Source: Actinomadura montaniterrae (GTDB lineage Bacteria; Actinomycetota; Actinomycetes; Streptosporangiales; Streptosporangiaceae). Taken from it: a DNA stretch of 64,000 bases. The notes under the pieces are model-generated. The model made no database searches. It worked only from the letters and a program-made list of their open reading frames with translations, and was not told where the DNA came from. This document shows positions 42,957 to 52,421 of this stretch, one piece after another (positions within the stretch are counted from its first letter, which is position 1; each line of letters starts with the position of its first letter). A program made the position numbers and the translations under genes. The stretch covers positions 1-64,000 of the forward strand of contig NZ_WBMR01000004.1 of NCBI RefSeq assembly GCF_008923365.1. The letters run 5' to 3'.

Positions 42957-44777
42957 GTGATCGGAAAGGTTCTGCGCGGCGCCCGGGTCCAGGGGCTTCT
43001 CCGCTACCTGTACGGCCCGGGCGCCAACGGTGAGCATCACGACCCTCACATCGTCGCCGGGTTCGATCCCCCGGGTGTGCTGGAGCCGGTGGTGGGGCCT
43101 GATGGCCGCCGCGACCTTCGCCGTTTGGACGGCCTGCTGTCCCAGCCGATGGCTTTGCTTCGTGAGCGGAACTACCGGAAGCCCGTCTGGCATTGCGCCG
43201 TCCGGGCCGCCCCGGAGGACCCGATCTTGTCCGATGCGCAGTGGGCTCGGATCGCGACAGAGATCATGCAACGGACGGGGCTGGCGCCGAACGGGGACGT
43301 CGACGCCGTCCGTTGGATCGCCGTCCGCCACGCGGACGACCACGTCCACATCGTCGCTACGCTCGCCCGGCCGGACGGCGTCCGTCCGGAGGTGTGGAAT
43401 GACGGGTATCGAGTCCGGGACGCCTGCCGGACGATGGAGGACTACTTCGGCCTGCGGTCGACGGCTCCTGCGGACCGGACGGCCGCCCGGGGTCCGAAGC
43501 GGGGCGAGACCGAGAAGGCCGTCCGCCGCGGCCAGGAGATGCCGTCTCGTACGCTGCTGCGCCGCGCAGTCCAGACGGCCGCAGCCGGCGCCCGCTCTGA
43601 GAACGAGTTCTTCGCGCGCCTCGACGCCGAGGACGTTCTGGTGCGGCGGCGTTTCAGCCAGCGGACGGACGGCGAGGTCACCGGATACGCGGTGGCCCTG
43701 CCCAGGGACGTGAACGCGGACGGTCAGCCGGTCTGGTTCGGCGGCGGCAAACTCGCCGCCGACCTGACCTTGCCCAAACTCCGCCGCCGCTGGACGAGTG
43801 CGGACGGCTCCGTCCGGCCGCCGGACGGCGTCCGGACGCTGGACGGACGGCATCTGTCCGTGCGGACGAAACGCGTCCTGCTGCGGACGGCCGTCCGCCG
43901 CGCCGCGGACGAGTCTCGGACGACTGCCGAGTTCTTGAGCCGGCTTCAGGAGGACGGCTTGTGGGCGAAGCCTCGCTACAGCCAGCTCAACCCGGGCCAG
44001 GTCACCGGCTATGCCGTCGCGTTCCCCACGGAACATGATGGCGAAGAGCCGATCTGGTTCTCCGGCAGCAGCCTCGCCGACGACCTCTCGCTGGCTCGTC
44101 TCCGGCAACACTGGTCAGGAGACGCCGGGTACCGCATGTCGACCATCGAGCATGACGAGCTGACGCTGGAGGAGCGGCAAGCGTTTTACGACGACGCCGC
44201 TCGCGCCGCCTCCTACGCGACTGCGGCGATCCGCCGGCATCTGGCCACAAATCCATATGCAGCTCAGGACGCCTGCTGGGCTGCCTCCGACGCTCTCCAT
44301 GTAGCCGCCCAGGCCACCGGCAACCGCCACCTGCACCGCGCTGCCGATGCCTATGATCGCGCAGCCCGCGCGCCCTACGGCCGTATCCCGCGTCCGACGC
44401 CCGCAGGCAACGCCCTGCGCACCACGGCTCGGCTTCTCGCCCTCACCGGCTCCATCAGGAACCGGACGACGGTGTCCACCATGCTGCTCGTCGCCAACTT
44501 CATCACCCTGCTCGACACCATCGCCGAACTCCGCCGGCTCCAGCGCCGCCACGCCCAAGCCGACGCCGCTCGCAAAGCAGCCGCCCAAGCCCGCGACGCG
44601 AGAATCGCCACCGGCACTCCGGTGCCCCGGCAGAGCGAACCAACGGCCACACCTTCCCAGGTGAGCCTGGCCATGGCCGGATTTCCGATGCCGTGGGCTC
44701 CGATGGATCCTGCTGCCACCAGCAGACCGGCGGCGACGAAACCCGCTCGCCCAACCCGAGACAGAAGACGTCCATGA
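42957..44777 (+). CDS. Relaxase/mobilization nuclease
   Basis: 606 aa from GTG at 42957. The metal-binding triad motif is HADDHVHIV (His125, His129, His131), preceded by a GKVLRGARVQGLLRYLYGPG start and an LRERNYRKPVWHCAVRAAPE strand that are standard in actinomycete MobA/VirD2-like relaxases. It nicks oriT and remains covalently bound to the transferred strand. The C-terminal half is helical with Ala/Arg-rich repeats. The central coding region is unusually dense in CGTCCG/CGGACG. Confidence 0.88.
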   Translation: MIGKVLRGARVQGLLRYLYGPGANGEHHDPHIVAGFDPPGVLEPVVGPDGRRDLRRLDGLLSQPMALLRERNYRKPVWHCAVRAAPEDPILSDAQWARIATEIMQRTGLAPNGDVDAVRWIAVRHADDHVHIVATLARPDGVRPEVWNDGYRVRDACRTMEDYFGLRSTAPADRTAARGPKRGETEKAVRRGQEMPSRTLLRRAVQTAAAGARSENEFFARLDAEDVLVRRRFSQRTDGEVTGYAVALPRDVNADGQPVWFGGGKLAADLTLPKLRRRWTSADGSVRPPDGVRTLDGRHLSVRTKRVLLRTAVRRAADESRTTAEFLSRLQEDGLWAKPRYSQLNPGQVTGYAVAFPTEHDGEEPIWFSGSSLADDLSLARLRQHWSGDAGYRMSTIEHDELTLEERQAFYDDAARAASYATAAIRRHLATNPYAAQDACWAASDALHVAAQATGNRHLHRAADAYDRAARAPYGRIPRPTPAGNALRTTARLLALTGSIRNRTTVSTMLLVANFITLLDTIAELRRLQRRHAQADAARKAAAQARDARIATGTPVPRQSEPTATPSQVSLAMAGFPMPWAPMDPAATSRPAATKPARPTRDRRRP

Positions 44778-45084
44778 CCGGGTGACTCGGCAAGAGGGAA
44801 AGCTCACGTCGAGAGTTGCTCCGCTGGAGACCAACAAAGCCAGACCCTCTGGCTCGGCGAGCGGTCGGGGCGCACGCGCTTGCTCAATTCGCAGCACGAG
44901 CCGACCAGTGCCTCTGCGTATCGAATCGCAACTGGGCTGCGGCGCGGGCGGTTGATCGTGGGCGACCATCGACACGCCGAATGCTTACTGTAGTTGATCG
45001 ACGACCTAACGTATTGCATGGTTCTGATCACTGACTTTGGTTGATGGGCCTGCGGCTCGTCAACCACTGGCCGACGGGGGAGTG
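44778..45084. other. Intergenic region of the mobile element
   Basis: About 300 bp with no gene I can support. GTTGATCG occurs twice (near 44,950 and 44,993), and the right part is comparatively AT-rich, consistent with the promoter of the following operon. Confidence 0.3.
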
Positions 45085-45378
45085 ATGGAGACGCTGGTAT
45101 CGGTCGATCAGAGAGAGCTGGCGGTGCGGCGGGAGCGCCTGCTGCGGCTGCACTTCGAGCTCAAGAGGCTGGGCGCCTCGGTGAGGGTGCGCCGGCCGCG
45201 CAACGGGCGATGGCGGTTGAGAGTCCGCCGCGACGGCTGGTCGGAGACGGTCATGTGCGCGGGCGCTGATGGCGCGTACGCATACGTCACGGCGCACGGG
45301 CGACTCCTCGGCACGGCCAGCGAAGTCCGGTACGTCGCTCAGGTGCTGCTCTGGATGGTGGAACGGCGGGTGCGATGA
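45085..45378 (+). CDS. Small basic protein of actinomycete elements
   Basis: 97 aa from ATG at 45085, preceded by GGGGGAG. Sequence is RERLLRLHFELKRLGASVRV, then RNGRWRLRVRRDGWSETVMC, then a C-terminal helix. It resembles small hypothetical proteins encoded just before DUF2637 genes in integrative elements. Stop overlaps the next start (ATGA). Function unknown. Confidence 0.7.
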   Translation: METLVSVDQRELAVRRERLLRLHFELKRLGASVRVRRPRNGRWRLRVRRDGWSETVMCAGADGAYAYVTAHGRLLGTASEVRYVAQVLLWMVERRVR

Positions 45379-46322
45379 CCATCTTCAAGCACCGTCGCCT
45401 TCCTGCACCCGCAGGCCCAGGACTGCAAGAACAGTCGGCGGGGTCGGCGACGGGAACGACGAACTCCGAGACACGAGATCGCGTAGTCCGGGTCGTGGTG
45501 GCCGTGGTCGCGCCGCTGATCACGGCACTGGCCGTGCTCGGTGGGCTGGGGTCGTTCACCACCGTGCGGGAGCTGGCGGAACCGCACTTCAAGGGCCTGG
45601 CGTGGATCGTTCCGGTGGGCATGGACCTCGGCATCATGGTCCTGCTGGCCTGGGATCTGCTGATGGAGTACCTGGACCTGCCGTGGCCGGTGCTGCGCTG
45701 GGTCGCCTGGGCCTACATCGGCGGCACCGTGCTGGTCAATGTGTCCGCGGCGCGCGGTCAGCTGGCTGGCAGCGTGATGTACGCGGCGATGCCGGTGCTG
45801 TTCATCACTGTGGTGGAAGGCGTCCGGCATCTGATCCGGCGCTGGGTGGGGCTGGCGTCCGGTCGCCGGGTGGAGCGTGTGCCGGTGGCGCGGTGGCTGC
45901 TGGCGCCGGTCTCGAGTCTGCTGCTCTGGCGGCGGATGGTTCTGTGGCACGTCACCGCCTACCGGGACGGGCTGGAGCTGGAGTACCGGCATCTTCTGGC
46001 GGTGTCGCGGCTGCAGGAAGAGTACGGGCGGTGGGCATGGCGTTGGGACGCGCCGCTGGCCGAGCGGCTCTCGCTGCGCCGACTGCCGGCCGACGTTGAC
46101 GAGGATGAATTCGAGAGCGCATCGTCCGCAGGTACGGGGGAGGACGAGCTGCTGGCTGCCGCACGGCGGATCCGGCGGCAGGCGCGGCGGCAAGGGGTCC
46201 GGTTCACCAGGGACTACCTAGGTGACCAGCTGCGGGACATGGGGTACCCGGTCGCGAACACGCGCGTCCGGCGGCTCCTGGCCGTGCTCCGCGACGACTC
46301 GGCCCAGGGCGGTGGGGCATGA
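45375..46322 (+). CDS. DUF2637 membrane protein (Spd-like element protein)
   Basis: 315 aa. Four hydrophobic spans between residues about 35 and 150 (VVRVVVAVVAPLITALAVLG, MDLGIMVLLAWDLLM, VAWAYIGGTVLVNV, VMYAAMPVLFITVVEGV), then a basic cytosolic tail with a helix-turn-helix-like C-terminus (RRIRRQARRQGVRFTRDYLG). DUF2637 proteins occur next to spread (spd) and replication genes of actinomycete conjugative elements. ATGA overlaps on both sides place it in one operon with the primase. Confidence 0.82.
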   Translation: MTIFKHRRLPAPAGPGLQEQSAGSATGTTNSETRDRVVRVVVAVVAPLITALAVLGGLGSFTTVRELAEPHFKGLAWIVPVGMDLGIMVLLAWDLLMEYLDLPWPVLRWVAWAYIGGTVLVNVSAARGQLAGSVMYAAMPVLFITVVEGVRHLIRRWVGLASGRRVERVPVARWLLAPVSSLLLWRRMVLWHVTAYRDGLELEYRHLLAVSRLQEEYGRWAWRWDAPLAERLSLRRLPADVDEDEFESASSAGTGEDELLAAARRIRRQARRQGVRFTRDYLGDQLRDMGYPVANTRVRRLLAVLRDDSAQGGGA

Positions 46323-48343
46323 GCGGGCCGGTGCCGGCGGGAGACCATGAGGCCGACCCGGGGGAGAAGCGACAGCGTCAGCTCGACTTCTTGCAGGGGA
46401 TCGCCGAGTACGGCGTGGCCGGTCTGCTCGACGGGCGTCTCGAATGGATTGCGTGGCTTGAGCAGGCGAGCCGCCATGGACGCTACGGATTCACCAACAC
46501 CCTGCTGATCCCTGCGCAAAAGCCCGCGGCAACGGACGTCCGTTCGTACGACGACTGGAAGAAGCAGGGACGCCAGGTTCTACGCGGTGAGACCGGCATC
46601 CGCATCCTTTCCCGCTCAGGCAAGCCCCGGCCGGTCTTCGACATCGAACAGACCGACGGCGTGGCGCTCGAACTGCCCGAACCGGCCTCGACGTCCGAGG
46701 GGTTGGCGAGGCTCGCCCGGCTGACCGGCGACCTCGGCCTCTATCTAGACAGAGGCCAGGGCTGGACCTATCTGGGCGACCCGGCGAAGCGGCTGTTCAT
46801 CGCTCCCGAGATGGAGGATCTCGCGGCGGCCACGCATCTCGCGCATCAGCTCGCCCACGTCCTCGACGTCCAGGGACGTCCGAAGGCGGCGAACCTCGAC
46901 CAGGACGCATGCCGGGGCGCACGGCGTGCCTTCGCCGACTCGGTCGCCTTCCTGGTGCTGACGGAGGTCGGCCTGCCGACGGAGCATCTGTCCTTCTCCG
47001 CTCCGCGCAGCTGGGCGGGATCCGACGAGAGGGCCAACGCGGCTGGAGCTATCCGCGTGGTCGGAGAGCAGGTAGTCCGCACGGCATCGCGGCTGCGTTA
47101 CCGGCTCAGCAACCTGCAGACGGTTGGCCCGGACGCTCCCGTCCGTCGAGCGAAGATTCGGGAAGAGATAGCAGCCACCTCGAGCTCGCCCGCATCGCTG
47201 GAGACCCCGAACGCAGAGCTTCCAGCCGCAGACGTACCGCGCGAAGAATTGCTCGCTGCCATCGACGACGCGCACCGCTTCTTCGTCGCCAACCTCGGCG
47301 GAAGCTGGGGCGCCTCCTACCTGGTCGGCCGCGGATTCACCGCGGACGTTCAGGCACGGTGGCAGGTCGGGCACGCGCTCCGTCCACGCCAAGCCCTCGT
47401 CCAACACCTCCGTCAGCGGGGCCACAGTGACGAAGCCATCGTGGCCGCTGGCCTGGGCAGGTTCGGAGTGGACGGCGAGCTGATCGACATCTTCCGTGAC
47501 CGTGTCCTGCTGCCCTTACGCAACGACGACGGCGCCGTCGTGGGATTCATTGGCAGGCAGCAGAACAGCTTCGCCGGGCCGAAGTACATCAACACCCCGG
47601 ACACAGTGCTCTTCCACAAGCACGAGGTGCTCTTCGGCCTCCACGAAACCGGCAGCCGGCTCGCGCAGGGCGTTCGTCCGCTCATGGTCGAAGGACCGCT
47701 GGACGCGATCGCAGTCAACACCGTCATGCCAGAGACCTACGCCGCCGTCGCCGGCTGCGGGACGGCCATCGGCCCAGCCCACCTGGACGCACTCAACCGC
47801 TACACCGACCTCGACACCTCCGGCCTCGTCATCGCACTCGACGGCGATCCTGCCGGCCGGGTGGGAGCCATCCGCGCCTGGCGCCACCTGAACGAGGTCA
47901 CCGGACCAGTCGATACCGTCCGGCTCCCCACAGACCGAGACCCTGCCGACCTGCTCGGCAAATCGGGACAAGAAGGCGTCGAGAAGGCGTTACGGTCCGT
48001 AATTCCGCTGGCTGACCTGGTGATTGATGAGAGACTGGAGCGGTTCGGAGGAACGCTGGAGTTCGCCGAGAACCAGCTGGCCGCCGTTCGCGCCGCTGCG
48101 ACCGTCATCGCCGGCCTGCCGTCAAGCCAGGCCGCCAGGCAAGTCGCCCGAGTCGCGTCCCGCACCCAGCTAGACCCTGCCGACGTCACCGCCGCCGTAG
48201 CCGCAGCGATCGCCCCAGACCCGCCCACCGACCTGGCAGCGGCAGCGAACGACTTCCCTTCACCGCCTGAACTCCGACCTCACACACCTGCGCGCGAGCC
48301 GCGAACGGCGGCACCGCCACGGCGGGCACGCCGCACCAAGTAG
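46319..48343 (+). CDS. ArdC-like/DnaG-type (TOPRIM) primase fusion
   Basis: 674 aa. Residues about 15-105 match the ArdC N-terminal domain (GRYGFTNTLLIPAQKPAATD, DDWKKQGRQVLRGETGIRIL). About 155-235 is metallopeptidase-like (HLAHQLAHV). About 310-660 is DnaG-like: RFFVANLGGSWGASYLVGRG, DRVLLPLRNDDGAVVGFIGR, KYINTPDT, then TOPRIM with VEGPLDAIAV and IALDGDPAGRVGA. ArdC domains bind single-stranded DNA and protect incoming DNA from restriction; the primase part would start complementary-strand synthesis after transfer. The order fits a protein acting on the entering strand. Confidence 0.82.
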   Translation: MSGPVPAGDHEADPGEKRQRQLDFLQGIAEYGVAGLLDGRLEWIAWLEQASRHGRYGFTNTLLIPAQKPAATDVRSYDDWKKQGRQVLRGETGIRILSRSGKPRPVFDIEQTDGVALELPEPASTSEGLARLARLTGDLGLYLDRGQGWTYLGDPAKRLFIAPEMEDLAAATHLAHQLAHVLDVQGRPKAANLDQDACRGARRAFADSVAFLVLTEVGLPTEHLSFSAPRSWAGSDERANAAGAIRVVGEQVVRTASRLRYRLSNLQTVGPDAPVRRAKIREEIAATSSSPASLETPNAELPAADVPREELLAAIDDAHRFFVANLGGSWGASYLVGRGFTADVQARWQVGHALRPRQALVQHLRQRGHSDEAIVAAGLGRFGVDGELIDIFRDRVLLPLRNDDGAVVGFIGRQQNSFAGPKYINTPDTVLFHKHEVLFGLHETGSRLAQGVRPLMVEGPLDAIAVNTVMPETYAAVAGCGTAIGPAHLDALNRYTDLDTSGLVIALDGDPAGRVGAIRAWRHLNEVTGPVDTVRLPTDRDPADLLGKSGQEGVEKALRSVIPLADLVIDERLERFGGTLEFAENQLAAVRAAATVIAGLPSSQAARQVARVASRTQLDPADVTAAVAAAIAPDPPTDLAAAANDFPSPPELRPHTPAREPRTAAPPRRARRTK

Positions 48344-48367
48344 CCACCTTCTCCCGAGGAGAACCCC

Positions 48368-49234
48368 ATGACCACCCAGCACCCCGACCCGATCGCCGAA
48401 GGCTTCTCGCACGGTGGCGAACGCCTGATCCAGATCCTGGCGCTGGCGACCGCTCTCAAACAGAGCTACGCCCAGCGTGCGGCCCGGTTACGGGCCGCCG
48501 AACTGGCACGGGACGCAGCAGCCGAGCGCACTGAATCCGCAGCTCAGCAGGCGGCGTTCGCCGAGGCCCGCTCCCGGTGGGTACGCGCCCACGACCGAAA
48601 ATGGCTTCAGCAGGCCGGGCTCCTGCACGTCGCCGAAGCGTGGGGAGCCGCCGTCCCCTACGCCGCCGAAAGTTCATCGGCGGCCGCAGCCGTGCGCAAG
48701 TGCGAGAACCGCCTTCGTGACCTGCACCCGCATGCGATGAGCCACTACGACCGAGCCCGCGGCGAGGGCATGGAACCTCTGGACGCGATGCGCCAAGCCG
48801 CCCCCTTCTTCACTCGGGACCCCAACGTCCGCACCGGCGAGCCCGCAACCGTTCGGCCCATGCTCACCGAAGGCAGCGGCACCGAATGGGCCGCCACCAT
48901 CCACGGCCCGCATCGCAGCGACTGGGAGAACGCCCGCCAGGAGCAGCGCGCCCACCACATCGCCGACCAACTCCGCCGCCAACCCCAGCAGCCCGGCCAC
49001 GACGAGTTGCGAACGGTCCTGGAAGCCACCACCAACCTGCCAGACGAAGTGATCGCCAAGGTCACTTCACCCGCCCCGAGCACACAGGGTGCCCAGGCGC
49101 GCCTCGCGGCCGAAGGCTTCCCTTTCACCATCGACCAAGCCCTCGAGATCAGCGCCAAGCGGCCCGGCGAGACACCAAGCACCCGCAGGACCACCACCCA
49201 GACAACCGACCGAAACAGACGCCGCAATCTCTGA
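48368..49234 (+). CDS. Unknown Ala/Arg-rich helical element protein
   Basis: 288 aa, mostly helical (RLRAAELARDAAAERTESAA, CENRLRDLHPHAMSHYDRAR), with a C-terminal segment LAAEGFPFTIDQALEISAKR. Similar unnamed proteins follow primase genes in actinomycete elements. No domain recognised; cytosolic. Good ribosome site GAGGAG eight bases before the ATG. Confidence 0.7.
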   Translation: MTTQHPDPIAEGFSHGGERLIQILALATALKQSYAQRAARLRAAELARDAAAERTESAAQQAAFAEARSRWVRAHDRKWLQQAGLLHVAEAWGAAVPYAAESSSAAAAVRKCENRLRDLHPHAMSHYDRARGEGMEPLDAMRQAAPFFTRDPNVRTGEPATVRPMLTEGSGTEWAATIHGPHRSDWENARQEQRAHHIADQLRRQPQQPGHDELRTVLEATTNLPDEVIAKVTSPAPSTQGAQARLAAEGFPFTIDQALEISAKRPGETPSTRRTTTQTTDRNRRRNL

Positions 49235-49251
49235 CGACAGGAGAAAACATC

Positions 49252-49551
49252 ATGTCCAACGGACTCCTGGCCGACGACATCTGGGCCCTGACCATCGTCA
49301 CCGTCTTCGTGGTCCTGGCCGTCCTGCCGACCTTCATCGCCCTCATCCGCGGCGCGGACGAGATCCTGCTCATCATGCTGGTCAACGCCCTGTGCTGCGC
49401 CACCGTCATCGGCTGGCCCATCGCACTGGTCATGGCCATCAAGTGGCCGCGCAAGAACCTCCACCCCACCCGGCCACCACATATCCACACCTCGCCGCCC
49501 CGCACCCAGCTCCAAGACCCTCGCAGGGTGATCCGAGGCCGCATTGAATGA
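49252..49551 (+). CDS. Superinfection-immunity-like small membrane protein
   Basis: 99 aa from ATG at 49252 (AGGAG eight bases upstream). Two spans, WALTIVTVFVVLAVLPTFIA and LIMLVNALCCATVIGWPIAL, with the pattern LPTxIAxxRG...IxLxNxxxxxTxIGWxxALxxA of the phage T4 Imm family. Such proteins in phages and plasmids hinder DNA entry by related elements. It ends the primase operon. Confidence 0.65.
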   Translation: MSNGLLADDIWALTIVTVFVVLAVLPTFIALIRGADEILLIMLVNALCCATVIGWPIALVMAIKWPRKNLHPTRPPHIHTSPPRTQLQDPRRVIRGRIE

Positions 49552-50168
49552 CGGTGTCCGTCGTTATAACGGGGAAGGCGCGCTCGCGCTGCGACCACGG
49601 GTAGCCCGCGGCAATCCCTGGGGGCCCTGTGGCAAGGGCGGATTCCCAGGTACTTGGCTGGCGGGGCGTTCATCATCCTGGTCGCGTTCAGCTGACACCG
49701 GGCTACCGACGAAACCCGCTGACCAACTGCGAAGCGGTGTCCACCCGGCCTGGTTCCACGCCATGGAAGCTCGTCTTCCGCTTCGGCCTTAGGCCTGGTT
49801 CATGGCGACCTTGGTGGTGTCGAGTGGGCACGGGACGTCCTGTCGGGCGCTGGATGGTGGGGACGTACGTCAGGGGCGGTGGGCGGGGAGGGGGGAGGCG
49901 GTGTCGGTCCAGCCTTGCCGGCGGACGAGGGTGTATCCGTCGAGCTTGGCCGGTTTCCTCGGGTGGAGCCGCGGCGGCAGGCGCGGGCGTATGTGACCGG
50001 GCTTTTGGCGCCGGTGGAGCCGTCACCACCGCATCCAAATCTAAATCCCCTGATAGTAGTATTAGCTGGCCATCGCCGGGTCGGGCACGTGGGCGAAGCC
50101 GCGGGTGGCCTGGTAGACGCTATTACGTCCGCTGTGGCAGTTGCGCAGACCTCCGATAGGTGTTGGGG
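49552..50168. other. Gap before the IS cluster
   Basis: About 600 bp with no gene I can support on either strand. A short AT-rich stretch occurs at about 50,035-50,065. The far end may include the terminus of the IS110 element, whose ends I could not define. Confidence 0.3.
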
Positions 50169-50473
50169 TCAAGCTGCGGTTGCTTCGGCTGCCGGAAAAG
50201 CCTTGGTTTGGTCGTAGGCCTCGGCGGTCTGGAGGCAATGGTGCAACTGCCCCAGCATCCGGTTGAACAGATGGCGTAGGGCTGCGGGATGGCTGTCGCC
50301 GGTATCTCGGCGTCGTTGGTAGTGGGCTCGTGCGGGAGCGGAGTTGGTCATGGCCATGAAGGCCCAGACGTAGCCGACCGCGGCCAACCTGTTGTTCTTG
50401 ACCAGGCGGCGGGTGATGGAGACGCTGCGCCCGGACGCTCGGGTCACCGGTGCGGATCCGGCGTAGGCCTTTA
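50169..50473 (-). pseudogene. IS110-family transposase, C-terminal part (split gene)
   Basis: Leftward reading continues AYAGSAPVTRASGRSVSITR, then RLVKNNRLAAVGYVWAFMAM and HLFNRMLGQLHHCLQTAEAY, the conserved IS110 C-terminal domain with its SAPVTRASG serine motif. The N-terminal 320 residues are at 51477-52421; a 1,003-bp IS lies between. Removing that IS and one TA restores a continuous frame (DARG-L-KAYAG). Confidence 0.88.
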
Positions 50474-50489
50474 GGGCCTGTTTCTTGGA

Positions 50490-51020
50490 TCAGGTGCGTA
50501 GCCAGATGAGTAGGACAGCGACGGTGATGGTGCCGGTGAACAGGTAGCCGCGTTTGTCGAAGCGGGTCGCGACGGCGCGGAACTGCTTGAGCCGGTTGAT
50601 GGCGCGTTCGACGGTGTTGCGTTGCTTGTAGCGCTCGGGGTCGAAGTCGGGCGGGCGTCCACCGCGGCGTCCGCGGTCGCGGCGGTGCTGCCGCTGGTCG
50701 GCCGGCACCGGGATGGTGTGCCCGATCCCGCGTCGACGCAGATACGCCCGGTTGGCCCGCGAGGAGTAGGCCTTGTCGGCCAGCACGTGATCGGGACGGC
50801 GGCGCGGGCGACCCGGCCCCAGCCGCGTCACGTTGATGGCGTCCAGGACCGCGACGAACTGCGGGCTGTCACCCCACTGACCAGGAGTGACCAGGAAGGA
50901 CAGCACCCGACAGCGGCCGTCGGCGGCCAGATGAATCTTGGTGGACAGCCCGCCGCGGGAACGTCCTAGTGCTTCGCCTGCCGGGCCACCTCCTCCAGCA
51001 GGGCGACCAGCTCGCGCCAT
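50490..51020 (-). CDS. IS5-family transposase, ORF B
   Basis: 176 aa open frame; the recognisable part starts at GEALGRSRGGLSTKIHLAAD. It carries the second and third catalytic residues: Asp in DHVLADKAYSS and Glu in NTVERAINRLKQFRAVATRF. Expected to be made as a frameshift fusion with ORF A, which overlaps it by 55 bp. No A-rich slippery run is evident at the overlap. Confidence 0.85.
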   Translation of the reverse strand: MARAGRPAGGGGPAGEALGRSRGGLSTKIHLAADGRCRVLSFLVTPGQWGDSPQFVAVLDAINVTRLGPGRPRRRPDHVLADKAYSSRANRAYLRRRGIGHTIPVPADQRQHRRDRGRRGGRPPDFDPERYKQRNTVERAINRLKQFRAVATRFDKRGYLFTGTITVAVLLIWLRT

Positions 51021-51439
51021 GACGGGTTGTCCTGGTTCGTCCCGGCACCGTCCCCCTTTTCCGGTGGGGCGGGCGGCGGCCGGTGCGGGGCGCCGGCCGC
51101 GTGCTGGTGCGCCCGCTGGATCGTGGAATCGACCGACACCCGCCAGTCGATGTCACCGGCGGCGTCGGCCTGGGCGCGCACCACCTGAAGCAGCCGCTCC
51201 CAGGTCCCATCCGCCGACCAGCGCCGAAACCGCTTGTAGACGGTGATCCACTCCCCGAACTCCGGCGGCAGATCACGCCAGGGCACACCGGTCCGCACCC
51301 GATGACAGATCCCATTGATCACCCGACGATGGTCGACCCACCGACCACCCCGCCCGCCCGTCGGTGGCAGCAACGGCGCCAGCCGCTCCCACTGCGCATC
51401 GGTCAAGTCACCACGACCCATCAACCCACAGTGACCCAA
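50966..51439 (-). CDS. IS5-family transposase, ORF A
   Basis: 157 aa. N-terminal DUF4096-type DNA-binding part (LTDAQWERLAPLLPPTGGRG, WRDLPPEFGEWITVYKRFRR) and the first catalytic Asp in WRVSVDSTIQRAHQH. It ends within ORF B; a frameshift would join the DDE triad. Confidence 0.87.
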   Translation of the reverse strand: MGHCGLMGRGDLTDAQWERLAPLLPPTGGRGGRWVDHRRVINGICHRVRTGVPWRDLPPEFGEWITVYKRFRRWSADGTWERLLQVVRAQADAAGDIDWRVSVDSTIQRAHQHAAGAPHRPPPAPPEKGDGAGTNQDNPSWRELVALLEEVARQAKH

Positions 51440-51476
51440 CCAACGCCCACCGTCAGGCGATCCAAGAAACAGGCCC

Positions 51477-52421
51477 TAGGCCTCGTGCATCTGAGAACCG
51501 GGCCCGGTCATCGCCGATCTCGGCCAGAACGCGGGCGCCGCTGATGTCCGCGAGGCCCGGGAAGCTGGTAATGATCTCGTGGTCGGGGTGCTGCCGGAAC
51601 GCCTCGGTCGCCGCCTTGCCGAGTTCATCGACGCCCGAGCAGGCTGCATCGAGCACGCTCAGCAGGGCAAGGGTGTTCTTGCCCATCGCCTCTTCGACCA
51701 GTGGTGGCTGCCGCATCTGCGGACACCGCAGCGCCAGCTGCAGCTTGGCGGCGAGTAGCTCGACATTGCGCCGGCGCCCGCCGCGGCGCAGCGCCGCGGC
51801 GATACGAGCCAGAGTGAGTTTCGCGCCCCTGCCTGGTGTCGGCGCGGTGGCCAGTAGCACGCGCATGTCAGCACCGGTCAGACTGTTTGAGCCGTGGACG
51901 GCGAGAGCGTCAAGGAAGCCCGGGTAGTACTCGCGCAGCAGCGACCGCAGCTCCTGGGCGAGCTTCATGCGCCGCCAGGTGGCGTCCTGGTGGGCGCGAG
52001 CCAGCACTGCGATGGAGCGGACAAGGTCGCTGTCAGCAGGAAGCGGACGGTGCGCGTGGGCATCAGTGCGCAGGATGTTGGCCAGCACCAAGGCATCGGC
52101 GTGATCACTTTTGGAGCGTGCGACCGTCCAGCGCTCGCGGTAACGGGCCACGGCGAGCGGATTGATCGCATATACCGGTCGGCCGGTAGCCCGCAGTTCG
52201 GCCACCAACAGCCCGCGGGCCGTCTCAATCGCCACGGGGATCGGCTCCTCACCGCTGTCCCCGGCCTCGGCCAGCAGCTCGAGCAACTCGGCGTAACCGT
52301 TACTGCTGTCCTTGATGCGCAGTTTGGCGATGAGCGTGCCGTCTTGGCCGACCAGCGTGATGTCGTGGTGGCCTTCGGCCCAGTCGATGCCGCAGTACAC
52401 ACCTCGGTGTTGTGCCGTCAC
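51477..52421 (-). pseudogene. IS110-family transposase, N-terminal part (split gene)
   Basis: Starts MTAQHRGVYCGIDWAEGHHD with the first acidic residue of the DEDD RuvC-like domain, then VAIETARGLLVAEL, KSDHADALVLANILRTD and the ITSFPGLADISGARVLAEIG hairpin-binding region. The frame enters the IS5-family element at 51,476 and stops shortly after with foreign residues. The 50169-50473 part supplies the missing C-terminus. Confidence 0.88.

Larger units (their letters stand above)
50474..51476 (-). mobile_element. IS5-family insertion sequence, 1,003 bp
   Basis: Perfect 18-bp terminal inverted repeats GGGCCTGTTTCTTGGATC (50474-50491) and its complement (51459-51476) enclose two overlapping transposase ORFs. 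Flanking TA dinucleotides (50472-50473 and 51477-51478) are the target duplication. The host gene is an IS110 transposase. Confidence 0.9.
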
